Assembly: GCA_017436525.1 (NCBI GenBank)
Contig: JAFSCX010000043.1
Location: forward strand, 1-42,991
Length of the DNA stretch: 42,991 nucleotides
Reading direction: 5' to 3'
DNA from: Clostridia bacterium
GTDB lineage: Bacteria > Bacillota > Clostridia > Oscillospirales > QAKW01
Shown here in pieces: positions 23,348 to 32,937 of the stretch. The translations under genes and the position numbers were made by a program. Below the pieces are notes generated by a model. The model was not told the origin of the DNA, did not search any database, and was given only the letters and a program-made list of their open reading frames with translations. Positions within the stretch are counted from its first letter, which is position 1. Every line of letters starts with the position of its first letter.

Positions 23348-24238
23348 ATGAAAGGTATCATTTTAGCCGGCGGGTCCGGCACTCGACTCTATCCCCTGAC
23401 TAAGGTAACATCCAAGCAACTTTTACCCATCTATGATAAGCCCATGATCTATTATCCCATGTCTGTCTTGATGAATGCAGGGATCCGGGATATTCTGATC
23501 ATCTCCACCCCTCAGGATCTGCCCCGCTTTGAGCAGCTTTTGGGCGATGGGCACCAATTCGGTGTAAACCTGAGCTATGTGGAGCAGCCTTCTCCCGACG
23601 GGCTGGCTCAGGCCTTTATTCTGGGCGCAGACTTTATCGGCGACGATACTGCCGCCATGGTACTGGGCGATAATATTTTCGCCGGCCACGGCCTGAAGAA
23701 GCGCCTCAAAGCCGCTGTTGAAAACGCAGAGAGCGGCAAGGGCGCCACTGTTTTCGGCTACTATGTAGATGATCCCGAGCGTTTCGGGATTGTGGAATTC
23801 GATAGCGAGGGCAAGGCCATCTCCATTGAAGAAAAGCCCGCCAAGCCCAAGAGCAACTATTGCGTTACCGGCCTTTATTTCTATGATAACCGCGTTGTTG
23901 ATTTTGCAAAGAATCTGAAGCCCTCCGCCCGCGGGGAGCTGGAGATCACCGATCTCAACCGGATCTATCTGGAGAAGGGCGAGCTGAATGTGGAGCTTTT
24001 AGGCCAAGGGTTTACCTGGCTGGATACCGGCACCCATGAAAGCCTTGTGGATGCCACCAACTTTGTAAAGACCGTTGAGACCCATCAGCATCGCAAAATT
24101 GCCTGCTTGGAGGAAATTGCCTATCTGAACGGTTGGATTTCCAAAGAGGATGTTCTGGCTGTTTATGAGGTTCTGAAGAAAAACCAATACGGCCAATATC
24201 TGAAAGATGTTTTAGACGGAAAATACATCGATAAATAA
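23348..24238 (+). CDS. rfbA: Glucose-1-phosphate thymidylyltransferase
   Basis: 296 residues, the family length. The start [19 protein letters not shown] and [17 protein letters not shown] are diagnostic, and [19 protein letters not shown] lies in the sugar-binding half. It makes dTDP-glucose from dTTP and glucose-1-phosphate, step one of dTDP-L-rhamnose synthesis. The next two genes catalyse later steps. Third-position G/C is clearly higher than in the neighbouring transferase and polymerase genes, as for a more conserved cassette. GGAG lies upstream of the ATG. Confidence 0.96.
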   Translation: MKGIILAGGSGTRLYPLTKVTSKQLLPIYDKPMIYYPMSVLMNAGIRDILIISTPQDLPRFEQLLGDGHQFGVNLSYVEQPSPDGLAQAFILGADFIGDDTAAMVLGDNIFAGHGLKKRLKAAVENAESGKGATVFGYYVDDPERFGIVEFDSEGKAISIEEKPAKPKSNYCVTGLYFYDNRVVDFAKNLKPSARGELEITDLNRIYLEKGELNVELLGQGFTWLDTGTHESLVDATNFVKTVETHQHRKIACLEEIAYLNGWISKEDVLAVYEVLKKNQYGQYLKDVLDGKYIDK

Positions 24239-24263
24239 ATTATTTTAGAAGGAGAAAACGATT

Positions 24264-25283
24264 ATGACAATCATTGTTACCGGCGGTGCCGGATTTATTG
24301 GTTCCAACTTCGTATTCCATATGCTGGGTAAGTACCCGGATTACCGAATCATCTGTCTGGATAAGTTGACCTATGCAGGCAATCTTTCTACACTGGCTCC
24401 TGTAATGGATAATCCCCATTTCCGTTTTGTGAAGATGGATATCTGCGACCGTGAAGGCGTTTATAAACTTTTTGAAGAAGAGCATCCGGACATTGTCGTC
24501 AACTTTGCCGCAGAGAGCCATGTAGACCGCTCCATCGAAAACCCTGAAGTATTCCTGCAGACCAACATCTTAGGCACGCAGGTGCTGATGGATGCTTGCC
24601 GTAAATACGGTATTCAGCGTTATCATCAGGTTTCTACCGACGAGGTGTACGGCGACCTGCCTCTGGATCGTCCTGACCTGTTCTTCACCGAGGAGACCCC
24701 CATCCATACCAGCTCTCCCTACTCCTCTTCCAAGGCCGGCGCCGATCTGCTGGTGCAGGCATATCACCGCACCTTTGGCCTGCCTATTACCATCTCCCGC
24801 TGCTCCAATAACTATGGCCCCTATCATTTCCCCGAGAAGCTGATCCCCTTGATGATCGCCAACGCTCTGGCCGATAAGCCCCTGCCTGTATACGGTGAGG
24901 GTCTCAATGTCCGCGATTGGCTGTATGTAGAGGATCACTGCAAGGCCATCGACCTTATTATTCATAAGGGCCGTGTGGGCGAGGTTTATAATATCGGCGG
25001 TCATAACGAAATGAAGAATATCGATATTGTAAAGATCATCTGCAAGGCTCTGGATAAGCCGGAAAGCCTGATCACCTATGTTACCGATCGTAAGGGCCAC
25101 GATATGCGCTATGCCATCGACCCCACTAAGATCCATACCGAGCTGGGCTGGTTGCCTGAGACCAAATTTGTCGACGGAATCCAGAAGACGATTCAATGGT
25201 ATCTGGACAATAAAGAGTGGTGGCAAACCATCATCTCCGGTGAATATCAGAATTATTACGAGAAAATGTACGGGAATCGCTAA
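24264..25283 (+). CDS. rfbB: dTDP-glucose 4,6-dehydratase
   Basis: 339 residues. NAD-binding GGAGFIGSNFV, STDEVYGDL (active-site Asp-Glu) and YSSSKAGADLLV (catalytic Tyr/Lys) are all present, as is NNYGPYHFPEKLIPL. It converts dTDP-glucose to dTDP-4-keto-6-deoxyglucose, the branch point to rhamnose and to dTDP amino sugars. It lies between rfbA and rfbD with short gaps, and GAAGGAG precedes the ATG. Confidence 0.96.
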   Translation: MTIIVTGGAGFIGSNFVFHMLGKYPDYRIICLDKLTYAGNLSTLAPVMDNPHFRFVKMDICDREGVYKLFEEEHPDIVVNFAAESHVDRSIENPEVFLQTNILGTQVLMDACRKYGIQRYHQVSTDEVYGDLPLDRPDLFFTEETPIHTSSPYSSSKAGADLLVQAYHRTFGLPITISRCSNNYGPYHFPEKLIPLMIANALADKPLPVYGEGLNVRDWLYVEDHCKAIDLIIHKGRVGEVYNIGGHNEMKNIDIVKIICKALDKPESLITYVTDRKGHDMRYAIDPTKIHTELGWLPETKFVDGIQKTIQWYLDNKEWWQTIISGEYQNYYEKMYGNR

Positions 25284-25285
25284 CG

Positions 25286-26200
25286 ATGAAAATATTTGTA
25301 ACCGGTGTCGGCGGCCAGTTGGGCCACGACGTGGCAAACGAACTGCATAAACGCGGCCATGAATGTATCGGCAGTGATATTGCCTCAGCATATAATGGGA
25401 TTCCGGACGGCTCTGCCGTAACCGCTATGAAATATGTGGCAATGGATATCACCGATGAAAAGAGTGTCCGCAATATCCTCACCCGGGAAAAACCGGATGG
25501 GGTGATCCATTGCGCCGCTTGGACGGCGGTAGATGCCGCAGAGGACGCGGAAAATCAAGAAAAGGTCCGTGCGATCAACGTCGACGGTACCCGCAATATA
25601 GCGGAAGCTTGCAAAGAACTTGGCTGCAAGATGATGTATATCAGCACCGACTATGTCTTCAACGGTCAGGGAGAAGAGCCTTGGCAGCCCGAATGTAAGG
25701 ATTATGCTCCCCTCAGCGTCTATGGTCAAACCAAATTGGATGGCGAGCTTGCAGTTGTAAATACGCTGGAGCAATATTTCATTGTCCGTATCGCATGGGT
25801 ATTTGGATTAAACGGAAATAACTTTATCAAAACCATGCTGAACATTGGTAAAAAATATGATACGTTGCGGGTGGTAAACGACCAAATCGGTACCCCCACC
25901 TATACCTTGGATCTGAGCCGTTTGCTGGTGGATATGATCGAAACCGAAAAATACGGCTACTACCATGCCACCAATGAAGGCGGTTATATCAGTTGGTATG
26001 ACTTTGCCTGCGAAATTTTCCGCCGGGCCGGCTACACCATCAAGGTTACTCCCGTTACCACTGAAGAATACGGCCTTTCTAAAGCCGCCCGCCCCTTCAA
26101 CAGCCGATTGGATAAAACCAAGCTGGCAGAAATGGGCTTCGCTCCCCTGCCCACCTGGCAGGACGCATTGGCAAGATATTTGAAAGAGCTCTTTTCATAA
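25286..26200 (+). CDS. rfbD: dTDP-4-dehydrorhamnose reductase
   Basis: 304 residues of the RmlD family. The start is MKIFVTGVGGQLGHDVANEL, with STDYVFNGQGEEPW, YGQTKLDGE (catalytic Tyr/Lys) and RIAWVFG. It reduces dTDP-4-keto-L-rhamnose to dTDP-L-rhamnose. It starts two bases after rfbB ends. The matching epimerase rfbC lies 2.5 kb downstream, beyond an acetylation pair. Confidence 0.95.
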   Translation: MKIFVTGVGGQLGHDVANELHKRGHECIGSDIASAYNGIPDGSAVTAMKYVAMDITDEKSVRNILTREKPDGVIHCAAWTAVDAAEDAENQEKVRAINVDGTRNIAEACKELGCKMMYISTDYVFNGQGEEPWQPECKDYAPLSVYGQTKLDGELAVVNTLEQYFIVRIAWVFGLNGNNFIKTMLNIGKKYDTLRVVNDQIGTPTYTLDLSRLLVDMIETEKYGYYHATNEGGYISWYDFACEIFRRAGYTIKVTPVTTEEYGLSKAARPFNSRLDKTKLAEMGFAPLPTWQDALARYLKELFS

Positions 26201-26222
26201 AAATCGCTTATAGGAGGCTGGT

Positions 26223-27635
26223 ATGTCCTTTAATTCCGTAATTTTTATTTTTTTCTTCTTGCCGATTGTTCTGATTGGAAATTTCCTTCTTCGTAATAAA
26301 CCTACCGGGAAAAAGACATGGCTTTTATTGGCCGGTGTTGTATTCTATGGGTACTGCAATTTGCGCATTTTGGCCTTTCTTATTGTATATGGGCTGATTC
26401 ATTATTGGTTCGGTTGTTTGCTGGAATCGTGTAATGATCGTAAAATTGCCAGAAATTATCTCCTGATCCCCGGAATTCTGCTGGATGTCTTTTGCTTATT
26501 TGTTTTTAAATATTTGAATTATGCACTTTCCCTTGGTAACCGACTCTTTGGTACAACCTTTCCGGCTGTGGCAAATTTGATTCTGCCTCTGGGAATTTCT
26601 TTCTTATCATTTTCTATGATTGCCTATTTGGTGGACATTTACCGAGAAAAGTCAAGCGCATTAAAGAGCCCGGTTGACTTTTTCCTTTATCTGAGTTTTT
26701 TCCCGAAAGTATCACAAGGTCCCATTACCCGGCATGGCGATATGCCGGAAATTTCTCGAGGCGGAAACCAAACATCGATAACAACATTTGCATCTGGATT
26801 ACGCAGGTTTATTGCTGGTTTTGGGAAAAAAGTCCTGATTGCAGATATTCTGGGAAATTCTGTCGATATGGTATGGGACAATATTTCTTCCGGCCTCTCC
26901 TCCGCCACCGCATGGATGGGTATTTTATGCTATACTTTGCAGATTTATTACGATTTTAGCGGCTATACCGATATGGCAATTGGATTGGCTAAAATGCTTG
27001 GCTTTTCATTGCCGGAAAATTTTAACTTTCCGTATCTTTCCAGATCTGTCTCGGAATTTTGGAGACGTTGGCATATCACCTTGGGAAATTGGTTCAAAGA
27101 ATATATTTACTTTCCCTTAGGCGGCAGCCGCAAAGGGATGGTTCGCACAATTATTAATAGTACGGTGGTATGGCTATTTACCGGAATTTGGCACGGCGCT
27201 GCAACCAATTTTGTGTTATGGGGCATTTATTTCGGATTCTTTGTTATTTTAGAAAAATTCGTCAACAAAAAACTTTGGTATCAAAAGATCCCCGAAATAC
27301 TTAAGTGGGCTTTTACCTTCTTCCTTGTGATGATGGGATGGATTATTTTCCGCAGCAACAGTTTAGATGAAATTGTCGCCTATATTCAATATATGTTTGC
27401 TTCCTGCCAAGATGCTGTATATGAATTTGGTTATTTCTTTGACAATTCTGTATATATCGCTTTGTTTGCGGGTATTCTTCTTACACTCCCCAGACCCCAT
27501 AAAATAATTGCTCAAGCATCTGATAAACCGATAGTAATTATAGTAAGGGATTTGCTTCTGTTTTGCGTTCTTCTTCTCTCTATCATTTTTATGCTTAACA
27601 GCACCTATCAATCCTTTATTTATTTCCAATTTTAA
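26223..27635 (+). CDS. MBOAT-family O-acyltransferase (AlgI/DltB type)
   Basis: 470 residues with about eleven membrane helices. MBOAT landmarks are FPKVSQGPITRHGDM, YYDFSGYTDMAIGLAKMLGF, FWRRWHITLGNWFKEYIYFP and the putative catalytic His324 in GIWHGAATNFVLWG. AlgI-type proteins pass acetyl groups across the membrane to a periplasmic or extracellular partner. The next gene encodes an AlgX/AlgJ-like SGNH protein, so the pair probably O-acetylates this polysaccharide outside the membrane. AGGAGG precedes the ATG. Confidence 0.93.
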   Translation: MSFNSVIFIFFFLPIVLIGNFLLRNKPTGKKTWLLLAGVVFYGYCNLRILAFLIVYGLIHYWFGCLLESCNDRKIARNYLLIPGILLDVFCLFVFKYLNYALSLGNRLFGTTFPAVANLILPLGISFLSFSMIAYLVDIYREKSSALKSPVDFFLYLSFFPKVSQGPITRHGDMPEISRGGNQTSITTFASGLRRFIAGFGKKVLIADILGNSVDMVWDNISSGLSSATAWMGILCYTLQIYYDFSGYTDMAIGLAKMLGFSLPENFNFPYLSRSVSEFWRRWHITLGNWFKEYIYFPLGGSRKGMVRTIINSTVVWLFTGIWHGAATNFVLWGIYFGFFVILEKFVNKKLWYQKIPEILKWAFTFFLVMMGWIIFRSNSLDEIVAYIQYMFASCQDAVYEFGYFFDNSVYIALFAGILLTLPRPHKIIAQASDKPIVIIVRDLLLFCVLLLSIIFMLNSTYQSFIYFQF

Positions 27636-27649
27636 TAGGGGGATGAGAC

Positions 27650-28702
27650 ATGAAAAAAGCAGTCAATATTATCTTTATCGTCTTTTGTGCAATCATTGTA
27701 TTCGTTCCAATATTAACTTTTAATTGGAAACCAAACCAAATATCGGCTGCAGAAAATAGGCAGTTGGCAGAGCTGGAATCTCCTAAAAACGGGTTATCTT
27801 ATTTTATGAAAAGTCTGGATAATTACGTAAACGATCGATTGGGGTTCCGTGATCAATCTGTACAACTATACCGTCAACTCACAATTAAACAGCTAAATTT
27901 CAAACACAAAGATGTAATTGTTGGGAATGATGGGTGGCTGTTCTATTCAGAGGAGCTCCCTGATTATACAGGCGCAAATAACACCCAAGAAACTACAGAC
28001 AGATATATCGCTGTTCTCAAGCAGATCAATTGTTGGTGCGAGGAGCGAGGGATTCAATTTATATTTGCTGTGGGGCCGAATAAAGCTTCGATTTATTCCG
28101 AATATATGCCGAGCTATATTAAGCAAGCAAATACCACCCTTTTGGATGCGCTTATGGAAAAGACGGCGGATGAAGGAATCTTGATGCTTTGCCCTAAAAA
28201 GGAATTACTAGAAGATAAAGATAACCAAGAGTTATATATGCGATTAGATACGCATTGGAATCATCTGGGTGCCAAATATATGATTACCCAATTGGCAGAG
28301 ACGCTGAATATGGATTCCTATGATATCCCTGTGGCATCCACTTATGAATCCACCGGTGATTTGAAGGATATGTTAAATATCGGAAATACCGGCGCATTAT
28401 CTCTTATGACCGATTTACCGATGGCAACCGAATCAACCATCGAACCAATACCGGATACAAAGCATCAAATAGTCCATTCCCCCAATAAAGAAAGTTTTGT
28501 TTGTTATCGCGATTCTTTTTCCATTGCATTAACATCATTTTATTCCTATTATTTTGATGGCCCGATGTTTTGGGAATTTGCAATTGATTTTGATTACATT
28601 AACAGTGCACGGCCAAAGTATTTGGTTTTGGAGTGCGTTGAACGATATATTCCCCAAGCAATAGAAAGCAATGCTGCGGTGTTAAACTGGAATTTGGGAT
28701 AA
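27650..28702 (+). CDS. AlgX/AlgJ-like SGNH acetyltransferase
   Basis: 350 residues. A signal-anchor helix at about 5-24 exports the SGNH domain. DTHWN (Asp200, His202) and CYRDSF (Ser289) match the Asp-x-His and Ser of the AlgX triad in order and spacing. VGNDGWLFY and the ENRQLAELESP start are typical of this family. It would transfer acetyl from the MBOAT partner to the glycan. It starts 14 bases after the MBOAT gene. A carbohydrate-binding domain like that of AlgX is not apparent. Confidence 0.87.
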   Translation: MKKAVNIIFIVFCAIIVFVPILTFNWKPNQISAAENRQLAELESPKNGLSYFMKSLDNYVNDRLGFRDQSVQLYRQLTIKQLNFKHKDVIVGNDGWLFYSEELPDYTGANNTQETTDRYIAVLKQINCWCEERGIQFIFAVGPNKASIYSEYMPSYIKQANTTLLDALMEKTADEGILMLCPKKELLEDKDNQELYMRLDTHWNHLGAKYMITQLAETLNMDSYDIPVASTYESTGDLKDMLNIGNTGALSLMTDLPMATESTIEPIPDTKHQIVHSPNKESFVCYRDSFSIALTSFYSYYFDGPMFWEFAIDFDYINSARPKYLVLECVERYIPQAIESNAAVLNWNLG

Positions 28703-28715
28703 AAAAGGAGAAAAT

Positions 28716-29315
28716 ATGGGACAAATTACCGTTGAAAAAAACGTTGCAGGGATCGAAGGCCTTTGCGTGATCACCCCTGCCGTTCATGGCGATAATCGTG
28801 GCTATTTTATGGAAACCTATAGCCAGCGAGATATGGAAGAAAACGGCATCGACATCGTTTTTGTGCAGGACAATCAGTCCATGTCCACCAAGGGTGTTTT
28901 GCGCGGCCTGCATTTCCAAAAAAACTTCCCCCAGACCAAGCTGGTTCGGGCCATTAAGGGAAGCGTATTTGATGTGGCGGTCGATCTTCGCGCCGGCTCT
29001 GCCACCTACGGCAAGTGGTACGGTGTTTTGCTGACTGAGGAAAATAAAAAGCAGTTTTTGATCCCCAAGGGCTTTGCTCATGGATTTCTTGTGCTCACCG
29101 ATACCGCCGAATTTTGCTATAAATGCGATGATTTCTACCACGCCAACGACGAAGGCGGCCTGGCATGGAATGATCCCGAAATCGGCATTCAGTGGCCGGA
29201 GGTGGTCGGAGAGTATCAAGGCAGCGCTTCTGCCGAAGGGTATACCCTTGCCGACGGTACTCCGCTGAATTTAAGCGAAAAAGATCAGAAATGGGATGTG
29301 CTGAAAAATGGTTGA
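28716..29315 (+). CDS. rfbC: dTDP-4-dehydrorhamnose 3,5-epimerase
   Basis: 199 residues of the RmlC cupin family. GDNRGYFMETYS, VQDNQSMSTKGVLRGLHFQK (catalytic His in LRGLHFQ), GSVFDVAVDLR and IPKGFAHGFLVL are all present. It epimerises C3 and C5 of the 4-keto sugar before RfbD acts. It is separated from rfbABD by the MBOAT/AlgX pair, unlike the common contiguous order. Its G/C-rich third positions resemble the other rfb genes. The following GT gene overlaps its end by 8 bases. Confidence 0.95.
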   Translation: MGQITVEKNVAGIEGLCVITPAVHGDNRGYFMETYSQRDMEENGIDIVFVQDNQSMSTKGVLRGLHFQKNFPQTKLVRAIKGSVFDVAVDLRAGSATYGKWYGVLLTEENKKQFLIPKGFAHGFLVLTDTAEFCYKCDDFYHANDEGGLAWNDPEIGIQWPEVVGEYQGSASAEGYTLADGTPLNLSEKDQKWDVLKNG

Positions 29316-30267
29316 TCGCGACGAAATTCTCTTAAGTATCTATGTGGCAACTTATAACCACGAAAAGTTTATCGCACGGGCGCTGGATAGTATATTAATG
29401 CAGAAAACAAAATATAAATTTGAGGTTTTAGTTGGAGAGGATCTCTCCACCGATGGAACCCGTGCGATATTGAAAGAATACGAAAAGCAGCACCCCGGCT
29501 TTTTTACCATTTTTTACCGTGAGAAAAACATGCATAATACCGAGTGTAGTAATGCACAGGATCTTCGCGCACGCTGCAAAGGAAAATATCTGATTGCCCT
29601 GGAAGGCGACGATTTTTGGCTGGATGAATATAAGCTCGAAAAGCAGATCGATTTTCTGGAAACTCATCCTGAATATATCGCAGTTGCCCATAACTGTGTA
29701 GTCGTAGATAAAGATTCTGAAATCAACGGTGAATCCTATCCTGAATGTACGGATGAAGAATATACATTTCAGCATTTTTTCAACGACATTTTACCCGGGC
29801 AGCTTACCACTGTAATGTACCGCAACTATTTAAGGGATGAAACTTTTGATTCCAGCATTTTGTTTAAGAAACTCTCCCCTGATGATCGCTTGCTCTATTT
29901 TGCACTGCTTTGCCACGGAAAAATCCATTGTATGCAAGAGGTTATGAGTGCATACAGGCATATTACAAACGAGGGATCTTCATTTAGCGCAACTGCCAAA
30001 TTTGTGTATGACGAACAAAAACGCTGGCAAAAAGAATTGCTTGCATACACACAAAAGCATTGCAAAAAAAACGAGATCATTCAAGCAGAATATTTGTACT
30101 TTTATATTATCTTATGGGCAATGCTGACCAAACGAATTAAATTCAAGCAAGCGATCAGCGATTTTTCCGATATTACTCATAAGGTAGCTGTATTTGCCAT
30201 CGGCTTGAAACGTTTTATTAACAAAAAATTGCTTCGTAAGAAAGTGTTTGCTAAAAAAGGATTATAA
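29308..30267 (+). CDS. Glycosyltransferase family 2
   Basis: 319 residues. GT-A features are SIYVATYNHEKFIARALDSI, VLVGEDLSTDGTRAIL and the ALEGDDFWLDEYKLEKQ metal-binding stretch. This subtype is common in Clostridial and streptococcal polysaccharide clusters. It adds one sugar of the repeat unit; being directly behind rfbC it could be the rhamnosyltransferase, but only position supports that. Codon use is A/T-richer than rfbC. Confidence 0.87.
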   Translation: MVDRDEILLSIYVATYNHEKFIARALDSILMQKTKYKFEVLVGEDLSTDGTRAILKEYEKQHPGFFTIFYREKNMHNTECSNAQDLRARCKGKYLIALEGDDFWLDEYKLEKQIDFLETHPEYIAVAHNCVVVDKDSEINGESYPECTDEEYTFQHFFNDILPGQLTTVMYRNYLRDETFDSSILFKKLSPDDRLLYFALLCHGKIHCMQEVMSAYRHITNEGSSFSATAKFVYDEQKRWQKELLAYTQKHCKKNEIIQAEYLYFYIILWAMLTKRIKFKQAISDFSDITHKVAVFAIGLKRFINKKLLRKKVFAKKGL

Positions 30268-30268
30268 A

Positions 30269-31693
30269 ATGAAAAAAGCATTAATGTGGAAATTACTGGA
30301 GCGATTTGGTGTTCAAGGCGTCCAGTTTGTTCTGCAAATTATACTTGCGCGGTTGCTATTGCCGGAGCATTATGGCGTTTTATCTATCATGCTCATTTTC
30401 ACAACATTGGCCAATGTGTTTGTGCAAAATGGATTTAATACTGCGTTAATCCAAAATCCGGATGTTACAGAAGAAGACTATTCATCTGTATTTTGGATAA
30501 GCCTTGGCTTTGCCGGGATTCTGTATGGCGTAATGTATTTTATAGCACCGTTGATTGCAACCTTTTATAAAATGCCGGATATTGTACAGCCGTTTCGTGT
30601 ATTATCCTTAATGCTGATCCCGGGAGCTTTGAATTCCATCCAGCTGGCAAAGGTTAGCCGGGAAATGGACTTTAAGAAGATTTTCACAAGTAATATCGGT
30701 GGTATTTTAGTATCCGGAATTGTCGGCATTTTGTTGGCTTATATGGGTTTCGGTATATGGGCGTTGGTTTTTCAGACCTTGCTGAACATCGTTTTCGCCT
30801 GCATTGTCATGCTTTTCACCGTAAAGTGGAAACTGCGGTTTCGGTGTAACCTTTCCCGTATTAAGGTATTATTATCTTTTGGATGGAAGCTGCTGGTTTC
30901 CAGCCTTCTGGACACTTTATATCAGGATTTAAGCAGTCTGGTCATTGGAAAAAAGTATAACTCTGATACCTTGGGATTTTATAATAGAGGAAAACAATTT
31001 CCTCAGTTTATCATCAATGCCATCAACGGATCGGTGCAAAGTGTGCTGTTGCCGGCGATGTCTGAAAAACAGGAAAATAAGAGCGACGTTAAGCAGATGA
31101 TGAGAACTGCCGTTATGGTCAGCTCCTATCTGGTGTTTCCAATGATGGCAGGTCTTGCGGGTGTAGCAAAGCCGTTGGTAAAACTACTGCTGACAGATAA
31201 GTGGCTGGAGTGTGTCCCATATTTGCAGATTTTTTGCTTTTCCTTCGCCTTCTATCCCATTCACACGAGTAATTTACAAGCGATTAATGCCATGGGGCGC
31301 AGCGATATTTTTCTTAAATTGGAAGTCATTAAAAAGGCCATGGCCTTGATTGTTCTTTCGATTGGTGTATTTTGCTTTGATTCGCCCATTGCCATTGCCG
31401 TAACTGGTATGGTTACAGGGTTAATCAGTTGCTTCATCAATGCAGCACCAAATAAGAAATTGATTGATTATTCCTATTTTGAACAAATGAAAGATATTCT
31501 CCCCTCTTTTGTGATCGCATTACTGATGTTTGTGGCTGTGCAAACCGTTGAGCTGTTTCATTGGGGGGCAATTGCCACATTAATGATGCAGATATTCTTT
31601 GGTGTGATGCTTTATTTTGCCCTCTCTGCGGCTTTTAAGTTAAGACCATTTATAATGCTTATAAATACGCTGAAAAGAAAAATTGAAATGTGA
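30269..31693 (+). CDS. Wzx-type flippase (MOP superfamily)
   Basis: 474 residues with about twelve to fourteen hydrophobic helices and the polysaccharide-exporter pattern: an N-terminal WKLLERFGVQGVQFVLQI, LARLLLPEHYGVLSI, and FQNGFNTALIQ-like repeats. It carries lipid-linked repeat units across the membrane to the Wzy-like polymerase. The start is ATG 30269 with AAAAGGATT upstream; an earlier in-frame start lies within the preceding gene. The subtype is WzxC/TuaB-like. Confidence 0.92.
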   Translation: MKKALMWKLLERFGVQGVQFVLQIILARLLLPEHYGVLSIMLIFTTLANVFVQNGFNTALIQNPDVTEEDYSSVFWISLGFAGILYGVMYFIAPLIATFYKMPDIVQPFRVLSLMLIPGALNSIQLAKVSREMDFKKIFTSNIGGILVSGIVGILLAYMGFGIWALVFQTLLNIVFACIVMLFTVKWKLRFRCNLSRIKVLLSFGWKLLVSSLLDTLYQDLSSLVIGKKYNSDTLGFYNRGKQFPQFIINAINGSVQSVLLPAMSEKQENKSDVKQMMRTAVMVSSYLVFPMMAGLAGVAKPLVKLLLTDKWLECVPYLQIFCFSFAFYPIHTSNLQAINAMGRSDIFLKLEVIKKAMALIVLSIGVFCFDSPIAIAVTGMVTGLISCFINAAPNKKLIDYSYFEQMKDILPSFVIALLMFVAVQTVELFHWGAIATLMMQIFFGVMLYFALSAAFKLRPFIMLINTLKRKIEM

Positions 31694-31705
31694 GGAAAAG
31701 AAAAA

Positions 31706-32920
31706 ATGGGTAATACAGCGAAAAAGAAATTATTACTTTTAGGCGGATCTCGTTATATTTTGCCTGTTATTGAGGCTGCACATAAATTGGGAATATATGT
31801 GATCACCTGCGACTATCTCCCGGATAACATTGCACATCAGTATTCTGATGAATATTGCAATGTCAGCATTATCGATAAAGATGCTGTATTAGAGATGGCG
31901 AAGAAATTAAAGGTGGATGGAATAATGTCTTTCGCCTGCGACCCCGGCGTAGCAACAGCGGCATATGTTGCAGAAGAAATGGGGCTTCCCCACAGCGGTT
32001 CCTATGAATCTGTAAGTATATTGCAAAACAAAGGAAAATTTAGACAGTTTCTAGCAAATAATGGATTTAACGTTCCTGTGGCAAAGGGATACACCTCTAT
32101 AGAACAGGCCATTCGTGATATCGATATATTCAACTGGCCGGTTATCGTAAAGCCAACCGATTCTGCCGGAAGTAAAGGTGTTACCCGAGTTGATAGCCCC
32201 GACGATCTTGCAAAAAGCATAGAATACGCTCTATCCTTTTCTCATAGCAAAGAGTTTATAATTGAAGATTTCTTAGAAAAGAACGGCCATTCATCTGATA
32301 CAGATAGTTTCTCTGTAGATGGACAACTGAAATTTGTATCTTTTTCGGCACAACGCTTTGATGAAAATTGTGAGAATCCGTACACCCCTTCGGCATATAG
32401 TTGGCCCGCTACGATATCAGAGGAAAATCAAAAAGAACTTACAAACGAAATACAAAGACTTCTTACGTTGCTTGATATGAAAACGTCTATTTATAATATT
32501 GAAGTAAGAGAGTGTACAGACGGAAAAGCATATATAATGGAGTGTTCACCTCGTGGCGGCGGGAACCGCCTTGCTGAAATGCTGAGATATGCTACCGGCG
32601 TAGATCTAATTACTAATGCAGTTCGTGCAGCAGTAGGAGATCCTGTTATAGATGTCGAGCAAAAGCCCTATAACGGTTGTTGGGCAGAAATCATTCTGCA
32701 TAGCGAAAAATCCGGCGAGTTCGATCATTTATGGGTTTCTGATAAGATTAAACCTAATATAGTTGAAGAAGATTTATGGATAGAAACCGGAGCAGCAGTT
32801 GGAGGTTTTTCGGGTGCAAACGAAGCAATAGGTACTCTTGTTTTAAGATTTGACACTCACGAAGAATTAGAAAAAGTATTAGAAAATCAAAAAGACTACG
32901 TTCAAGTCATCTTGAAATAA
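31706..32920 (+). CDS. ATP-grasp ligase of the polysaccharide operon
   Basis: 404 residues: a preATP-grasp Rossmann-like domain (KLLLLGGSRYILPVIEAAH), then an ATP-grasp domain with KGKFRQFLANNGFNVPVAKG, VIVKPTDSAGSKGVTRV and the metal-site MECSPRGGGNRLAEML. Such enzymes join a carboxylate to an amine or other nucleophile using ATP. With an SDR enzyme and a DegT aminotransferase directly behind, it may attach an amino acid or other acyl group to an amino sugar made by that aminotransferase. The substrate is inferred only from context. Confidence 0.82.
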   Translation: MGNTAKKKLLLLGGSRYILPVIEAAHKLGIYVITCDYLPDNIAHQYSDEYCNVSIIDKDAVLEMAKKLKVDGIMSFACDPGVATAAYVAEEMGLPHSGSYESVSILQNKGKFRQFLANNGFNVPVAKGYTSIEQAIRDIDIFNWPVIVKPTDSAGSKGVTRVDSPDDLAKSIEYALSFSHSKEFIIEDFLEKNGHSSDTDSFSVDGQLKFVSFSAQRFDENCENPYTPSAYSWPATISEENQKELTNEIQRLLTLLDMKTSIYNIEVRECTDGKAYIMECSPRGGGNRLAEMLRYATGVDLITNAVRAAVGDPVIDVEQKPYNGCWAEIILHSEKSGEFDHLWVSDKIKPNIVEEDLWIETGAAVGGFSGANEAIGTLVLRFDTHEELEKVLENQKDYVQVILK

Positions 32921-32937
32921 TAAAAGAGGATTTTATT

